The notes beneath the pieces were generated by a model. It was given only the letters and a program-made list of their open reading frames with translations. It was not told the origin of the DNA and ran no database searches. Below are positions 33,163 to 43,214 of a stretch of DNA of 64,000 nt, piece after piece (the first letter of the stretch is position 1; each line of letters opens with the position of its first letter). The stretch spans positions 1 through 64,000 of the forward strand of contig NZ_JMTB01000117.1 of the NCBI RefSeq assembly GCF_000734965.1, read 5' to 3'. A program made the position numbers and the translations under genes. This stretch comes from Trabulsiella guamensis ATCC 49490 (GTDB lineage: Bacteria > Pseudomonadota > Gammaproteobacteria > Enterobacterales > Enterobacteriaceae).

Positions 33163-35689
33163 GGTTTTCTCTGGCCTGGTGAGTGTATCGACACGGCAGG
33201 ATGAGCGCGCTGTCGAGATTGCTGTGGTTGGGGGGATTCATTTCACAGGTATGTTCGCCCCAGCTTACACTGAGCACACTGTTGTCCTGGATTCCACTCA
33301 GGTACACAAAACCGTCGTCCGCAATCAGGCCGATGTCTTTGTGGGTTTTGCTGTCAACGACGGAAACGCCAAGTGGCGGAAACGTGCCATTCTCCAGCCT
33401 GACGACGCCCATAATCTGATACCCCTGGCTGGCGTTAAGCGCTTTGTAGCCAATCGCGCCTTCCGTCAGCGTGGTGCGGAACACCGGGCTACTGATATCC
33501 ACGCCGTCCGGCAGTGTGTTGTTGTTTACCTGTACGGTTGTGGTCTGGTAATTACTGAGCGAGGGGATCACCGCAATGCCAAAAGCATTGGTGACGCTTC
33601 GTCCGCGGTTCAGCGCAATACCAGAAACGCCATTGGCGTCGACCATCATGCGGGCGTTATTCCCGTTAGGGCGATCGTGCATTGCCACACCATAACGGGT
33701 GGCGGTGATCGCACTGTTCCAGCCCAGATTCATTGAGGAATAGTGATTCGGTTGCACACTGGCGGCGAGGCTCAAACGTCCGGGTGCCGCGTAATGCTGA
33801 TAGCTTCCTCGTAATGCCGGTTCGCCATCACTGATTTCATCGCTGTCAGCAGAAACGGAGAGGTTCCATGTGTTGTCGCGATCAGAGGAGTCAAAATACG
33901 ACAGCGACTGCGTGGTGTTATCACCGTAACGCTGCTGGTTGTAGGCCAGGTTTCGACCCGCACTCAACGGCACGGAGAGCGAGAAGTAGTACTGGTTTTC
34001 GTCGGTATCATTCCAGCGGGTGCGAGTGACAGCCAGTGAGGCGGAAAGTCCTTTCAGCTCGCCAATGGAAAAGCTGTGGTTGAGGGAAAGTGAGTAGCTG
34101 GTATTACTTTCGGCATTCCAGTAGGTATCACGACTGATGTTCAGCCAGGCGCTCATGTCCCAGGGGGCAATGGTCTGACTGAACGACAGCACGTAGCTCT
34201 CTTTTTCGTTATCGCTGCCGTTATCGCCTTCGCGGTAGTCGAGGTATTCATTCATCGACACATAGTTTTTGTCAGAGAAACGGTATCCGGCGAATGTTAT
34301 CTGGCTGTCGGTGGAGTCAAAACGGCGGGCGTAGTTCATACGGTAGCTGTAACCATGCTGGCTGTTATTGCCTGTTTCCTGCGTCAGATTTGCCTGTGAC
34401 CGCGTGACATCAAAAGAGACCGCACCCAGCATATTAAGGTTAAAACCAATACCGGAGGTGAACGCCTGATAGTCGTCGGCGGTCAGAATGGCGCCGCCGT
34501 AGAGCGAAGTGGTGCTCAGCCAACCCCAGGAAAATTCTCCGGTCCAGAACAGCGGGTTATGAACGTCGTTATGGCTGTTTGAGGTGGGTTTCCCGGCGGA
34601 GGTTTTGTACCGCAACTGACCCTGGCGGGTCAGAAATGGTACGGATGCCGAACCAACCTGAAAAGTATTGGTTCGGCCATCTTCTTCTTCAATGGTGACA
34701 TCCATTTGCCCTTGTAGCGTATCGACCATATCAGAAATGGTAAACGGCCCTGGCGTGACGGTGGTCTGGTACAGCACGCGGCCATTCTGCGAAACGGTGA
34801 CTTTGGCGTTGGTCTGGGCGATGCCCGTGATTTGCGGCGCATAGCCCTGTAAATCCGGCGGCAACATGCTCTCATCGCTTTCGAGTGTCGTTCCGGTGAA
34901 ATGAAAGGTATCGAAAATATCGGAACTGAGATCGTACTGTCCAAGGGTGAATTTTGATGCCAGCGACGGTAACGGGCGAAAGAGGTAAGTGCGCGCCAGA
35001 CGACTGTCGGTGTCAGTGCTGTTTCCGCTGACAAAATTCTGGCTGTACTGATAGTCCGAGCGCAAGCGCCATGCGCCCAGATTGACACCCGCTGTACCGT
35101 ACGCGCTGAAGCTTTGCGTACTGTCGCCGTCATGGGGAGAGTACTGGCTGGCATAAACGTTGTAATCGAGAAGCGCACCGTTAACCCCCTCATCCCAGTA
35201 TTCCGGCGGAGTCCAGTTTTTCGCGTGGTATTTCATCCATGATTGCGGGGTGGTCAGTGTCAGGCGCATGGTGGATTTATCAAGCTTTGCACTGAACTCC
35301 GGTTTATCAATGAGATTAAGACAGGAGGTTTTGCTGTTGAGCTCACGGACAAAGGCGTCATCAAAACCCCACTGCAACAGCAGATCTCGGGTGAGGCAAA
35401 GCTGTGTACCGTTTTCCGCTGTTGTTGTCTGCCATTCGACGTTCCATTCGCCGGGTAAGGGATTTTTATTGAGTGTGATCTGAACCAGATAGCGTCCGGG
35501 AGAGATGTAGTCTTTCTTTTCAAACTGGCTGAGATCGACATTCTGGCGATCACCGACATCAAGAGCGTCAGTATTAAACTCCACGGCGAGGGACACGGCG
35601 GGCATACCCGAGAAAATAAACAGGATAAATACACTGTTTTTGGCAAATGTCGCTAATCTGATGATCAGCGAAAAAAGGGATCTGCGCAT
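33149..35689 (-). CDS. yqiG: Outer-membrane fimbrial usher (YqiG type)
   Basis: About 846 residues. Signal peptide, an N-terminal chaperone-binding domain ('EFNTDALD'), a 24-strand beta-barrel with plug ('GPFTISDMVDTLQGQMDVTI') and C-terminal domains with 'GVDISSPVFRTTLTEGAIGY' and a Cys pair. It is intact here, whereas K-12 yqiG is broken by an insertion sequence, as I recall. The start 'MRRSLFSL' (35689) gives a sensible signal peptide; an ATG at 35728 would add 13 residues. Confidence 0.93.
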   Translation of the reverse strand: MRRSLFSLIIRLATFAKNSVFILFIFSGMPAVSLAVEFNTDALDVGDRQNVDLSQFEKKDYISPGRYLVQITLNKNPLPGEWNVEWQTTTAENGTQLCLTRDLLLQWGFDDAFVRELNSKTSCLNLIDKPEFSAKLDKSTMRLTLTTPQSWMKYHAKNWTPPEYWDEGVNGALLDYNVYASQYSPHDGDSTQSFSAYGTAGVNLGAWRLRSDYQYSQNFVSGNSTDTDSRLARTYLFRPLPSLASKFTLGQYDLSSDIFDTFHFTGTTLESDESMLPPDLQGYAPQITGIAQTNAKVTVSQNGRVLYQTTVTPGPFTISDMVDTLQGQMDVTIEEEDGRTNTFQVGSASVPFLTRQGQLRYKTSAGKPTSNSHNDVHNPLFWTGEFSWGWLSTTSLYGGAILTADDYQAFTSGIGFNLNMLGAVSFDVTRSQANLTQETGNNSQHGYSYRMNYARRFDSTDSQITFAGYRFSDKNYVSMNEYLDYREGDNGSDNEKESYVLSFSQTIAPWDMSAWLNISRDTYWNAESNTSYSLSLNHSFSIGELKGLSASLAVTRTRWNDTDENQYYFSLSVPLSAGRNLAYNQQRYGDNTTQSLSYFDSSDRDNTWNLSVSADSDEISDGEPALRGSYQHYAAPGRLSLAASVQPNHYSSMNLGWNSAITATRYGVAMHDRPNGNNARMMVDANGVSGIALNRGRSVTNAFGIAVIPSLSNYQTTTVQVNNNTLPDGVDISSPVFRTTLTEGAIGYKALNASQGYQIMGVVRLENGTFPPLGVSVVDSKTHKDIGLIADDGFVYLSGIQDNSVLSVSWGEHTCEMNPPNHSNLDSALILPCRYTHQARENHESD

Positions 35690-35763
35690 GAGTCCATTCT
35701 TTTTAAAAGGTATTCTGAAAGCCGGCAAACGGGTCGCCGGCCATTCCAGATACGTAAAAAAGA

Positions 35764-36345
35764 TTATTCGTAATTAAGAATATAATTAGCGATGGCATTA
35801 ACGTTTCCCGGTGTTGCATCCCCGGTGGCGTCCGGCGTTTTTTCCATACGGGCTTTAAAATTTAATTCCTGGTAGGAATTCAGATTGGGGAAATTAATCG
35901 CAACGGCTTCGCCAAGCGTGATCTTTTCATTACCGTCATCAAGAATACGAACGCCAACGTTGGTTGCGCCGCCTTCGTTATCTTCCGCGCTGTTTTTCAT
36001 CAGGCTGGAGTCGGTGGCGTTGACATTGGCGGAGGAAAACGTGACGTCAACTTTGTTGGTCGTAACGGTTTGCCCGTCGACCTCTTTTGACAGGATGCAG
36101 TCCTGAAGATGAATGGTGAAGTCGGTGGCTAATGACATTTTTTCGCTGTTGAGCACGCTGGTGGCGACTTCGCCGAGATCCACTTGCAGATCTTCATCAC
36201 CTGGTTGAATGGAACATGGGGATTCGATAACCCATCCAGAAAACGTCACCTGACCTGAACCTTGCTCCGGAGCGTCAGGTGCAGCGAAAGCTGTACCCGA
36301 AAGGAGTACCGATGTTAATGCTATGACTAATATTTTCCTGCACAT
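35764..36345 (-). CDS. ygiL: Major fimbrial subunit (YgiL type)
   Basis: 193 residues with signal peptide 'MCRKILVIALTSVLLSGTAFA'. The pilin fold is shown by 'SPCSIQPGDEDLQVDLGEV' and 'LQDCILSKE' (conserved Cys pair) and a C-terminal beta strand ending in 'YILNYE'. It resembles E. coli YgiL closely. First gene of the ygiL-yqiG-yqiH-yqiI operon, 74 bp before the usher. I start at 36345 to give the signal peptide; the longer frame is not homologous. Confidence 0.93.
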   Translation of the reverse strand: MCRKILVIALTSVLLSGTAFAAPDAPEQGSGQVTFSGWVIESPCSIQPGDEDLQVDLGEVATSVLNSEKMSLATDFTIHLQDCILSKEVDGQTVTTNKVDVTFSSANVNATDSSLMKNSAEDNEGGATNVGVRILDDGNEKITLGEAVAINFPNLNSYQELNFKARMEKTPDATGDATPGNVNAIANYILNYE

Positions 36346-36737
36346 TTTGCGTAATCCTTTATAGCTTAAATAAGAAAAACAGTAATAGCGGAATCGTAAA
36401 GATTGATACGATAACGTTATTCCGGCGAAGAATAGCACCGTTGAGGAAGTTGTCTTTTTAGCTTTTCTAAGCAAAGGTTGTAGCAAGATTAATATTATAT
36501 TGGATATGAATGCTTAGGACTGGCATCACAATGATAAAATGCGGGTGAGTTATTATTTACTTCTTCTTTCTGGAGCGTCAAATAAAAATGTCAGAAGATG
36601 TATATGGCAGTATATCGTTTAGATAATAGATCGAAAATATTTATAACTTTAATATTCCGGTCTTGCTTTGCTCTCATTATGATAAATAAAGGGCTGCGGT
36701 GAAATTAAATTAAACACTTTAATATCAAATGACATGC
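36346..36737. other. AT-rich promoter region of the fimbrial operon, no gene
   Basis: 392 bp of about 34% GC between the fimbrial operon and zupT, both transcribed leftward. It must contain the fimbrial promoter; the base composition suits H-NS silencing. I looked for an invertible switch (paired inverted repeats) and saw none. Confidence 0.6.
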
Positions 36738-36741
36738 AAAA

Positions 36742-36767
36742 GGCGCTGCGGGGAGGTTCGCAGCGCC
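36742..36767 (-). terminator. Terminator after zupT
   Basis: GGCGCTGCG...CGCAGCGCC, a perfect 9-bp stem; read on the minus strand it is followed by TTTTGC. Confidence 0.85.
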
Positions 36768-36774
36768 ATGAGAT

Positions 36775-37548
36775 TTAGCCAATGCCCATCGCCTGGAGTG
36801 CCACGAGGCTCATGCCCATCACTGACATGCCGCATAACACGCCGTAGCTCGGATTGTTGTGGGGATCGATCTCTTTCGCCAGCGGCATCAGTTCATCAAC
36901 CGAAAGCGCCACCATAATGCCTGCCACTGCGGCCATGATGGCGGCCATCACTACCGGTGAAACCAGACTTCCGAGGATAAGCCACGCCAGTACGCCGCCG
37001 AGAATCTCAGCCATTCCGGAAACACCTGCCCAGAGTATGGCTTTACGTCGGGAGCCGGTCGCGGCATACACTGGCCCGGCGACGGCGAGACCTTCAGGAA
37101 TATTGTGCAAGGCCACAGCAAAGGCGATGCCAATACCCAGCTCGAGGTTATTGCTGGCGGTAACAAAAGTGGCAATTCCTTCCGGGAAATTGTGCAGACT
37201 GATACCCAGAGTCAGCAACACAGCGGTACGGCGCAGATTACGTGGCATCACTGCTTTATCGCCATGCATGAGATCCTGCGGATGCGCGTGCGGCAGAATG
37301 CGATCAAGCCCGAAGTAACCAAGCAAGCCGATGATAAACATGCTGTAACCCAGCATTGGCGACATGTTTTCCGTCGCCAGCGCTGCCGGAAGCATCTCCA
37401 TCAGCGAGATAAGCAGCATGATCCCTGCGGCAAAACCCAGGGAAAATGCCAGCAGGCGATTGGACGGCTTCTGGCCAAGTACACCCAGCAGGGCGCCAAT
37501 AAAGGTAGCGGCACCAGCTAAAAGGGTCAGGATGAGAGGTACTGACAT
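36775..37548 (-). CDS. zupT: Zinc transporter ZupT (ZIP family)
   Basis: 257 residues with eight predicted spans. It imports zinc and other divalent metals. Metal-site motifs in spans 4 and 5, '[11 protein letters not shown]' and '[11 protein letters not shown]', are both present. The start at '[12 protein letters not shown]' matches E. coli; GGAGAA is directly upstream. Divergent from ygiD. Confidence 0.97.
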   Translation of the reverse strand: MSVPLILTLLAGAATFIGALLGVLGQKPSNRLLAFSLGFAAGIMLLISLMEMLPAALATENMSPMLGYSMFIIGLLGYFGLDRILPHAHPQDLMHGDKAVMPRNLRRTAVLLTLGISLHNFPEGIATFVTASNNLELGIGIAFAVALHNIPEGLAVAGPVYAATGSRRKAILWAGVSGMAEILGGVLAWLILGSLVSPVVMAAIMAAVAGIMVALSVDELMPLAKEIDPHNNPSYGVLCGMSVMGMSLVALQAMGIG

Positions 37549-37680
37549 TTCATTCTCCTGCGACAATATCCGTTCATTCAAACTATTTGATGAAGATCAT
37601 CACGCTTATCTGAGTTTATCCTTTCCCGAAAAAGGGTAATGTGAAGTTATTACATTGAACTCCCTGCAAAGGATAACACC

Positions 37681-38469
37681 ATGTCTCGTACCCGAATGCC
37701 AGCGCTGTTTCTTGGTCACGGCAGCCCGATGAACGTGCTGGAAGATAACCGCTATACCCGCGCCTGGCAACGTCTGGGGGTGGAATTGCCGCGCCCGAAA
37801 GCGATCATCGTGGTCTCTGCGCACTGGTTCACGCGTGGTACTGGTGTCACGGCGATGGAAACCCCGAAAACGATCCACGATTTCGGTGGCTTCCCTCAGG
37901 CGTTGTACGACACGCATTATCCGGCACCAGGGTCGCCTGAACTGGCTGAGCGTCTGGTGTCGTTGCTGGCGCCAGTCCCCGTCGTGCTGGATAAAGAAGC
38001 CTGGGGTTTCGACCACGGCTCCTGGGGCGTGCTGATCAAGATGTACCCGAACGCCGACATTCCGATGGTGCAGCTCAGTATCGACAGCACGAAACCCGCA
38101 GCCTGGCATATGGAGATGGGGCGTAAGCTGGCGATGCTGCGTGATGAGGGTATCATGCTGGTAGCGAGCGGCAACGTGGTGCATAACCTGCGTACGGCAC
38201 GCTGGCATGGCGACAGCTCGCCGTATCCGTGGGCCACGTCGTTTAACGACTACGTGAAAGCCAACCTCGACTGGAAAGGGCCGGTGGAACAGCATCCATT
38301 GGTCAATTACATGGCGCATGAAGGCGGTTCTCTTTCTAACCCGACGCCGGATCACTTCCTGCCGCTGCTGTATGTGCTGGGCGCGTGGGATGGTGAAGAA
38401 CCCATCACGATCCCGGTGGACGGTCTCGAGATGGGCTCATTAAGCATGTTGTCTGTGCAAATTGGCTGA
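37681..38469 (+). CDS. ygiD: 4,5-DOPA dioxygenase extradiol family protein YgiD
   Basis: 262 residues of the LigB-type extradiol dioxygenase fold. Zinc/iron ligands lie in 'LFLGHGSPMN' (His near 14), 'HDFGGFPQALYD' and 'WGFDHGSWGVLI'. E. coli YgiD opens the ring of L-DOPA in vitro; its role in the cell is unclear. Convergent with ygiC, three bases apart. Confidence 0.95.
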   Translation: MSRTRMPALFLGHGSPMNVLEDNRYTRAWQRLGVELPRPKAIIVVSAHWFTRGTGVTAMETPKTIHDFGGFPQALYDTHYPAPGSPELAERLVSLLAPVPVVLDKEAWGFDHGSWGVLIKMYPNADIPMVQLSIDSTKPAAWHMEMGRKLAMLRDEGIMLVASGNVVHNLRTARWHGDSSPYPWATSFNDYVKANLDWKGPVEQHPLVNYMAHEGGSLSNPTPDHFLPLLYVLGAWDGEEPITIPVDGLEMGSLSMLSVQIG

Positions 38470-38472
38470 TGG

Positions 38473-39633
38473 TTATTCGACAAAAATGTGGGGATAGAAG
38501 CGTGACAGATCCTGGGTGATCAGCGCTCTGTCCTCACGAATGCCGATCCCGGCTGGCTGGTCATTGATAAGCCAGCTGCCAATCAGCGTATAGCTGTCGC
38601 CAAATTTCGGTAACTGCCAGAACTGCTGGACGATCATCCCCTCTTCACCGTACGGGCCTTCTACCGCTTCAAGCACACTACCGTTTTCGACGATCGAGAC
38701 GTTAGCCCCTTCACGCGAGAAGATGGGCTTCACGACGTATTTGTCCATAGGTGGATGATCGTCTTCGGCGAAATAGGCGGGCAGCAGGTTCGGGTGATCG
38801 GGGAACATGTCCCACAACAGCGGCAGCAGCGCCTTATTAGAGATGATGCTTTTCCACGCGGGTTCCAGCCAGCGTACGCCAGCGTCTTCCAGCTTGGTGG
38901 AAAACATCTCGCGCAGCATAAACTCCCACGGGTAGAGCTTAAACAGGTTGCCAATCACCTGATCCTGAAGATCGGTAAACTGGCCCTTTTCGCCAAGCCC
39001 AATGTCGTCAATATAGAGGAATTCTGTCGCGACGCCCGCTTCGTCGGCGCAATCCTGCAGATATTGCACGGTACCACGATCTTCCACCGTATCGCGGCAG
39101 CAGGTCATGTGCAGCAACTGGAAACCAAACTGTTCACGCAGTTCGGCAAAACGTTCGATGAGCTTTTCCTGCAGGCTGTTGAACTGATCGCTCCCGGCAG
39201 GCAGGTTGCCGGCATTGATTTGATCTTCCAGCCAGATCCACTGGAAAAATGCCGCTTCATACAGTGAGGTGGGGGTGTCGGCGTTGTTCTCTAAAAGCTT
39301 TGGTTCGCCCACGCCATCCCACGCCAGGTCCAGACGCGAATAGAGCGAGGGTTGATGGGTTTGCCATGACTGACGAACAAACCCCCAGGTATGTTTGGGA
39401 ATGCGGAACTTCGCCATCAGCGCGTCGCTGGCAATCACTTTATCAACCACCTGCAAACACATCTGATGCAGCTCGGCAGTCACATCTTCAAGCTTTTCTA
39501 CCTGTGCCAGAGTGAGTTTGTAGTAAGCCTCTTCACACCAGTACGGTTCGCCGTACATGGTGTGAAAATTGAAACCGAACTCAGTGGCTTTCTCACGCCA
39601 GTTCGGGCGCTCGATGATACTGACTCTTTCCAT
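38473..39633 (-). CDS. ygiC: ATP-grasp protein YgiC (glutathionylspermidine synthase-like)
   Basis: 386 residues resembling the synthetase domain of glutathionylspermidine synthase, with ATP-grasp motifs ('[18 protein letters not shown]', '[14 protein letters not shown]'). The true substrate is unknown; the amidase domain of GspSA is absent. It lies five bases after ygiB in the tolC-ygiB-ygiC transcript. Confidence 0.93.
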   Translation of the reverse strand: MERVSIIERPNWREKATEFGFNFHTMYGEPYWCEEAYYKLTLAQVEKLEDVTAELHQMCLQVVDKVIASDALMAKFRIPKHTWGFVRQSWQTHQPSLYSRLDLAWDGVGEPKLLENNADTPTSLYEAAFFQWIWLEDQINAGNLPAGSDQFNSLQEKLIERFAELREQFGFQLLHMTCCRDTVEDRGTVQYLQDCADEAGVATEFLYIDDIGLGEKGQFTDLQDQVIGNLFKLYPWEFMLREMFSTKLEDAGVRWLEPAWKSIISNKALLPLLWDMFPDHPNLLPAYFAEDDHPPMDKYVVKPIFSREGANVSIVENGSVLEAVEGPYGEEGMIVQQFWQLPKFGDSYTLIGSWLINDQPAGIGIREDRALITQDLSRFYPHIFVE

Positions 39634-39638
39634 GTCGT

Positions 39639-40307
39639 TTAGCCGCCCATTGAACGTGAGGACGTGCCGGACGCGCTGCGCTGCATCGTCGCCTGCTTCG
39701 CGACGGATTCACCAAAGCCGCCACGGGTGACCGTGGAGGTGGTGGCCGGTTTCGGCGCCATCGCCGTTTTAGGAACAGTCATTGTACGGCCCGGTTGTGC
39801 GGCACCATAGTTTTTGCCACTGGCATCGGTGTATTTACCATATGCCGGGCTGGCCGGGTTTCTTGAGCTGAACAGCGGTTGCTGCTGGAAACCTGCGCCG
39901 CCGCTCATCAGGCGCCCCATCATATAACCGGCCATCAGCGGCATCCAGAAACTTCCGCTGCTTTGCGCCTGCGCCTGGTTTTCTGGCGCCATGCCTGCCT
40001 GTGCCGGTGTTTGCTGGCACTGGCCTTCGCCGAATTCAGCGACACAGTCTTCGCGAGTGGCATATTTGGGCGCCGTGCGTTCCGCTTCTTTCAGGGCGTT
40101 AGTGTACGCCGTGGTACATTCCGCGCTCTTGCCCGGGTTTGCCGCCGAGCAATCGTCCGCGTTTTGATACAGCGAAACTGTCTCGTCAGCTTTTTCGCAG
40201 CCTGCCAGCATAAAAACAGCCGTAACAGCCAGCGCGACGGGAGTCAGATGGCGTGCACTCCAGCTTTTGCGGAATGACGCATGATTGATTGTTTTTGTCC
40301 GTTTCAT
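39639..40307 (-). CDS. ygiB: Lipoprotein-like protein YgiB
   Basis: 222 residues, DUF1190. After a twin-basic start, the stretch '[17 protein letters not shown]' gives a lipobox (LAGC), so it is probably a lipoprotein. Cysteines pair in '[15 protein letters not shown]' and '[12 protein letters not shown]'; the C-terminal half is rich in Gly, Ser and Thr. Co-transcribed with tolC in E. coli. Start as in E. coli (40307). Confidence 0.93.
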   Translation of the reverse strand: MKRTKTINHASFRKSWSARHLTPVALAVTAVFMLAGCEKADETVSLYQNADDCSAANPGKSAECTTAYTNALKEAERTAPKYATREDCVAEFGEGQCQQTPAQAGMAPENQAQAQSSGSFWMPLMAGYMMGRLMSGGAGFQQQPLFSSRNPASPAYGKYTDASGKNYGAAQPGRTMTVPKTAMAPKPATTSTVTRGGFGESVAKQATMQRSASGTSSRSMGG

Positions 40308-40412
40308 TTTAGTCTTCCAGGACCCAGTGGTAGTGGTCAAGGATAGAGGATGAGTGGTTGAAATTGAAGCGACAGGTATGGCAGAGAGAGGATCTTTACG
40401 TTGCCTTACATA

Positions 40413-40439
40413 TACCCGGCGCACAAGCGGCGCCGGGTA
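40413..40439. terminator. GC-rich hairpin downstream of tolC
   Basis: TACCCGGCGC-ACAAGCG-GCGCCGGGTA, a perfect 10-bp stem without a T-run; likely a partial terminator or mRNA end-stabiliser between tolC and ygiB. Confidence 0.6.
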
Positions 40440-40448
40440 CAGGCAAGC

Positions 40449-41933
40449 TTAATTGCGGAACGGGTTTGCCGTCTTGCTGCCGGACGTCGTACGCGTCGCG
40501 GCAGGTTGTACCGCTGGCGCTGCGTTGTCGGCACTGTAGCCGTCAGCGCTAGCGTCCTGCTGCGGGTTTTCCGGTGCCACCGATTCCGGGGTGGTAGAGA
40601 TTGGTTTACCTAGTGCATTGTTCAGCGCGACCAGATCCTGCTCATTCAGCGTACCGAGCGCGGATTTGATGTTCAGCTGGTTAATCAAATAGTTATAACG
40701 TGCGCTGGAGAGTTGCTGTTTCGCGTTATACAGCGTCGTAGTGGCATCCAGCACATCAACAATGGTACGAGTACCTACCGAGTAACCAGCTTCCATCGCA
40801 TCTAACGAGCTTTGGGCAGACACGACGGCCTGTTTATAGGCGTTGATGCTGCTGATAGAAGCATTGATGTTATTAAAGGAAGAACGCACGGTCTGTACGA
40901 CGCTGCGATGCGCGCTTTCCAGCTGTTCGCTGGCGCCGACGAAGTTGTACTGCGCCTGTTTCACCTGAGAGTTGACCATCCCGCCCTGGTAAAGCGGCAG
41001 AGAGAAGTTCAGGCCGATTTTGTTCTGACCGATGTTGCTGTCGTCATAACGGGAGGCGTTGGCGCCACCGGTGCTTGAACCGCTGTAGGAAGTGTCAGAC
41101 ACGGCGGTAGACGCGCTTAAACTCAGGGTTGGCAGATGGCCGTCCTGAGCGAGGCGAATTTGCTCACGCGCCAGATCCTGGCTTAAACGTGCCTGCAGCA
41201 GCGACAGGTTGCGATTTTCCGCTTCCTTCAGCAGCGCGTTGACTGCGTTTGGCTTGTCGGTTTTGAAGCTGTCAACGTTCAGGGAAGCCAGTTCCGGGTA
41301 GTAATTACCGGTTACCTGACGCAGCTGTTCAACAGCGTTGTCGAGGTTGTTACGGGCAGTGACTTCGTTGGCCAGTACGTTGTCGTACTGCGAACGGGCG
41401 TTCTGCACGTCAGTGATAGCGACCAGGCCCACGTTAAAGCGCTGAGTGGTTTGATCCAACTGGCGGTAAATCGCCTGTTTCTGCGCTTCAGTGTAGGAGA
41501 GTGAATCAATGGCGCTCAGGACGTTGAAGTAAGCCGTCGCGGTATTCAGGATCAGCGTTTGCTGGTCAGTCTGATAGGTGACATCCTGAATGCCGGCTGA
41601 TTTTTCCTGCAGTGAGAGCTGACGCCATTTCGACATGTCAAACAGCGTCTGGGTCAGTGACAAAGACGCACTGGTGGCGTTAGAGTTAACGCCGTTTTGA
41701 TCACGGTAACCGTTGCTGTACTCATAGTCCGCACCAAGACCCAGTTGAGGAAGCAGTGGGCTGCGCGCTTCGTTAATCTTCTCGAATGCAGCATCGCGAT
41801 CGGCTGCTGATTTACGCAGGTCAGGGTTGCTGACACGAGCCTGCTGATACACTTGAAGCAGGTTTTCCGCCTGGCTCATTGCGCTGAAACCAGACAGGCT
41901 CAGGCCGATAAGGATAGGGAGCAATTTCTTCAT
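40449..41933 (-). CDS. tolC: Outer-membrane efflux channel TolC
   Basis: 494 residues. Signal peptide 'MKKLLPILIGLSLSGFSAMS' with cleavage before ENLLQVYQQA. Trimeric channel-tunnel used by AcrAB and other pumps and by type I secretion; two repeated halves ('ALGLGADYEYSNGYRD' region and 'SLDAMEAGYSVGTRTIVDVL'). The C-terminus is Pro/Ala-rich, ending near 'SGSKTANPFRN'. Start two codons after the first ATG, as in E. coli. A mar/sox/rob-like box is upstream. Confidence 0.98.
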   Translation of the reverse strand: MKKLLPILIGLSLSGFSAMSQAENLLQVYQQARVSNPDLRKSAADRDAAFEKINEARSPLLPQLGLGADYEYSNGYRDQNGVNSNATSASLSLTQTLFDMSKWRQLSLQEKSAGIQDVTYQTDQQTLILNTATAYFNVLSAIDSLSYTEAQKQAIYRQLDQTTQRFNVGLVAITDVQNARSQYDNVLANEVTARNNLDNAVEQLRQVTGNYYPELASLNVDSFKTDKPNAVNALLKEAENRNLSLLQARLSQDLAREQIRLAQDGHLPTLSLSASTAVSDTSYSGSSTGGANASRYDDSNIGQNKIGLNFSLPLYQGGMVNSQVKQAQYNFVGASEQLESAHRSVVQTVRSSFNNINASISSINAYKQAVVSAQSSLDAMEAGYSVGTRTIVDVLDATTTLYNAKQQLSSARYNYLINQLNIKSALGTLNEQDLVALNNALGKPISTTPESVAPENPQQDASADGYSADNAAPAVQPAATRTTSGSKTANPFRN

Positions 41934-42020
41934 TTGCATTCCTTGTTGTGAAGCATTTAGCGCTGATCTAATTCAAAAAAAATGTTCGCCGATTGTACCA
42001 GAGTCTGCCATTCGAAAAAG

Positions 42021-42038
42021 TTGGCGTAATGTGCCATC
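42021..42038 (-). promoter_or_regulatory. mar/sox/rob box upstream of tolC
   Basis: On the minus strand ATGGCACATTACGCCAAC fits the MarA/SoxS/Rob consensus AYNGCACNNWNNRYYAAAY with about two mismatches, about 90 bp before the tolC start. tolC is a known member of this regulon in E. coli. Confidence 0.7.
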
Positions 42039-42137
42039 TGGCGTTAATTTGCACCAATCTATCATATGGTCAGTAAAACAGTAGCCAAACTGACTTTAAA
42101 TCCATAATTTCGCCACAATCACTGACAGGACCGAATA

Positions 42138-42767
42138 ATGACTCAGCCTCATGAACAGGCCGTTACTTTCTCCAAAAAAGATGTAGAAATTATTGCACGT
42201 GAATCGCTTTACCGCGGTTTTTTTTCGCTTGATCTTTATCGTTTTCGCCACCGTTTGTTCAATGGCGAAATGAGCGGTGAAGTGACGCGAGAAATTTTTG
42301 AGCGCGGCCATGCGGCAGTCTTGCTACCCTTTGACCCAGTACGTGATGAAGTCGTGCTCGTTGAGCAAATCCGTATTGCGGCCTATGACACCAGCGAGAC
42401 CCCATGGTTGCTCGAGATGGTTGCCGGTATGATAGAAGAGGGCGAAACGGTGGAAGATGTCGCCCGCCGCGAAGCGGTCGAAGAGGCCGGACTGATTGTG
42501 GGTCGCACCCGCCCGGTGTTGAGCTATCTGGCAAGTCCGGGGGGGACCAGCGAGCGCCTGTCGATTTTAGTGGGCGAAGTGGACGCCTCAACCGCGAGTG
42601 GCATTCACGGTCTGGCTGATGAAAACGAAGACATTCGGGTTCATGTGGTAAGTCGGGAACAGGCTTACCAGTGGGTAGAAGAGGGGAAAATCGACAACGC
42701 AGCGTCTGTCATCGCTCTGCAATGGCTGCAACTGCATTATCAGGCTTTACGAAACGAGTGGAAATAA
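42138..42767 (+). CDS. nudF: ADP-ribose pyrophosphatase NudF
   Basis: 209 residues, Nudix hydrolase cleaving ADP-ribose and related sugars. The Nudix box is clear near residues 97-119: '[18 protein letters not shown]' followed by the conserved continuation. First gene of the nudF-yqiB-cpdA-yqiA-parE string; its stop overlaps the yqiB ATG by one base. Confidence 0.97.
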   Translation: MTQPHEQAVTFSKKDVEIIARESLYRGFFSLDLYRFRHRLFNGEMSGEVTREIFERGHAAVLLPFDPVRDEVVLVEQIRIAAYDTSETPWLLEMVAGMIEEGETVEDVARREAVEEAGLIVGRTRPVLSYLASPGGTSERLSILVGEVDASTASGIHGLADENEDIRVHVVSREQAYQWVEEGKIDNAASVIALQWLQLHYQALRNEWK

Positions 42768-43189
42768 TGAAGCGTTATACACCTGACTTTCCAGAAATGA
42801 TGCGCCTGTGCGAGACTAATTTTGCACATTTGCGCCGCCTGCTGCCTCGTACAGACGCACCCGGCGAAACGGTGAGCTATCAGGTGGCGAATGCGCAATA
42901 TCGGTTAACGATAACCGAGACCACCCGCTACACTACACTGGTGGAAATTGAACAGACGGCACCCGCGATAAGCTACTGGAGCCTGCCGTCAATGACCGTG
43001 CGGCTTTATCATGATGCGATGGTGGCTGAAGTGTGTTCAAGCCAGCAGATCTTTCGCTTCAAAGCACGGTATGATTACCCGAATAAGAAGTTGCATCAAC
43101 GCGACGAAAAGCATCAAATCAATCAGTTTCTCGCTGATTGGCTGCGATATTGTTTAGCACATGGAGCGATGGCGATTCCGGTTTACTAA
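42767..43189 (+). CDS. yqiB: Conserved protein YqiB (DUF1249)
   Basis: 140 residues matching E. coli YqiB ('[20 protein letters not shown]' start). Function is not established. The '[20 protein letters not shown]' segment is the conserved C-terminal part. Start codon overlaps the nudF stop (TAATG). Confidence 0.94.
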   Translation: MKRYTPDFPEMMRLCETNFAHLRRLLPRTDAPGETVSYQVANAQYRLTITETTRYTTLVEIEQTAPAISYWSLPSMTVRLYHDAMVAEVCSSQQIFRFKARYDYPNKKLHQRDEKHQINQFLADWLRYCLAHGAMAIPVY

Positions 43190-43214
43190 GCGTCGTGAAA
43201 CCTAAGGACACCAT

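Noticed and set aside
36346-36737. Invertible fimbrial promoter
   Set aside because: No paired inverted repeats of useful length and no adjacent recombinase.
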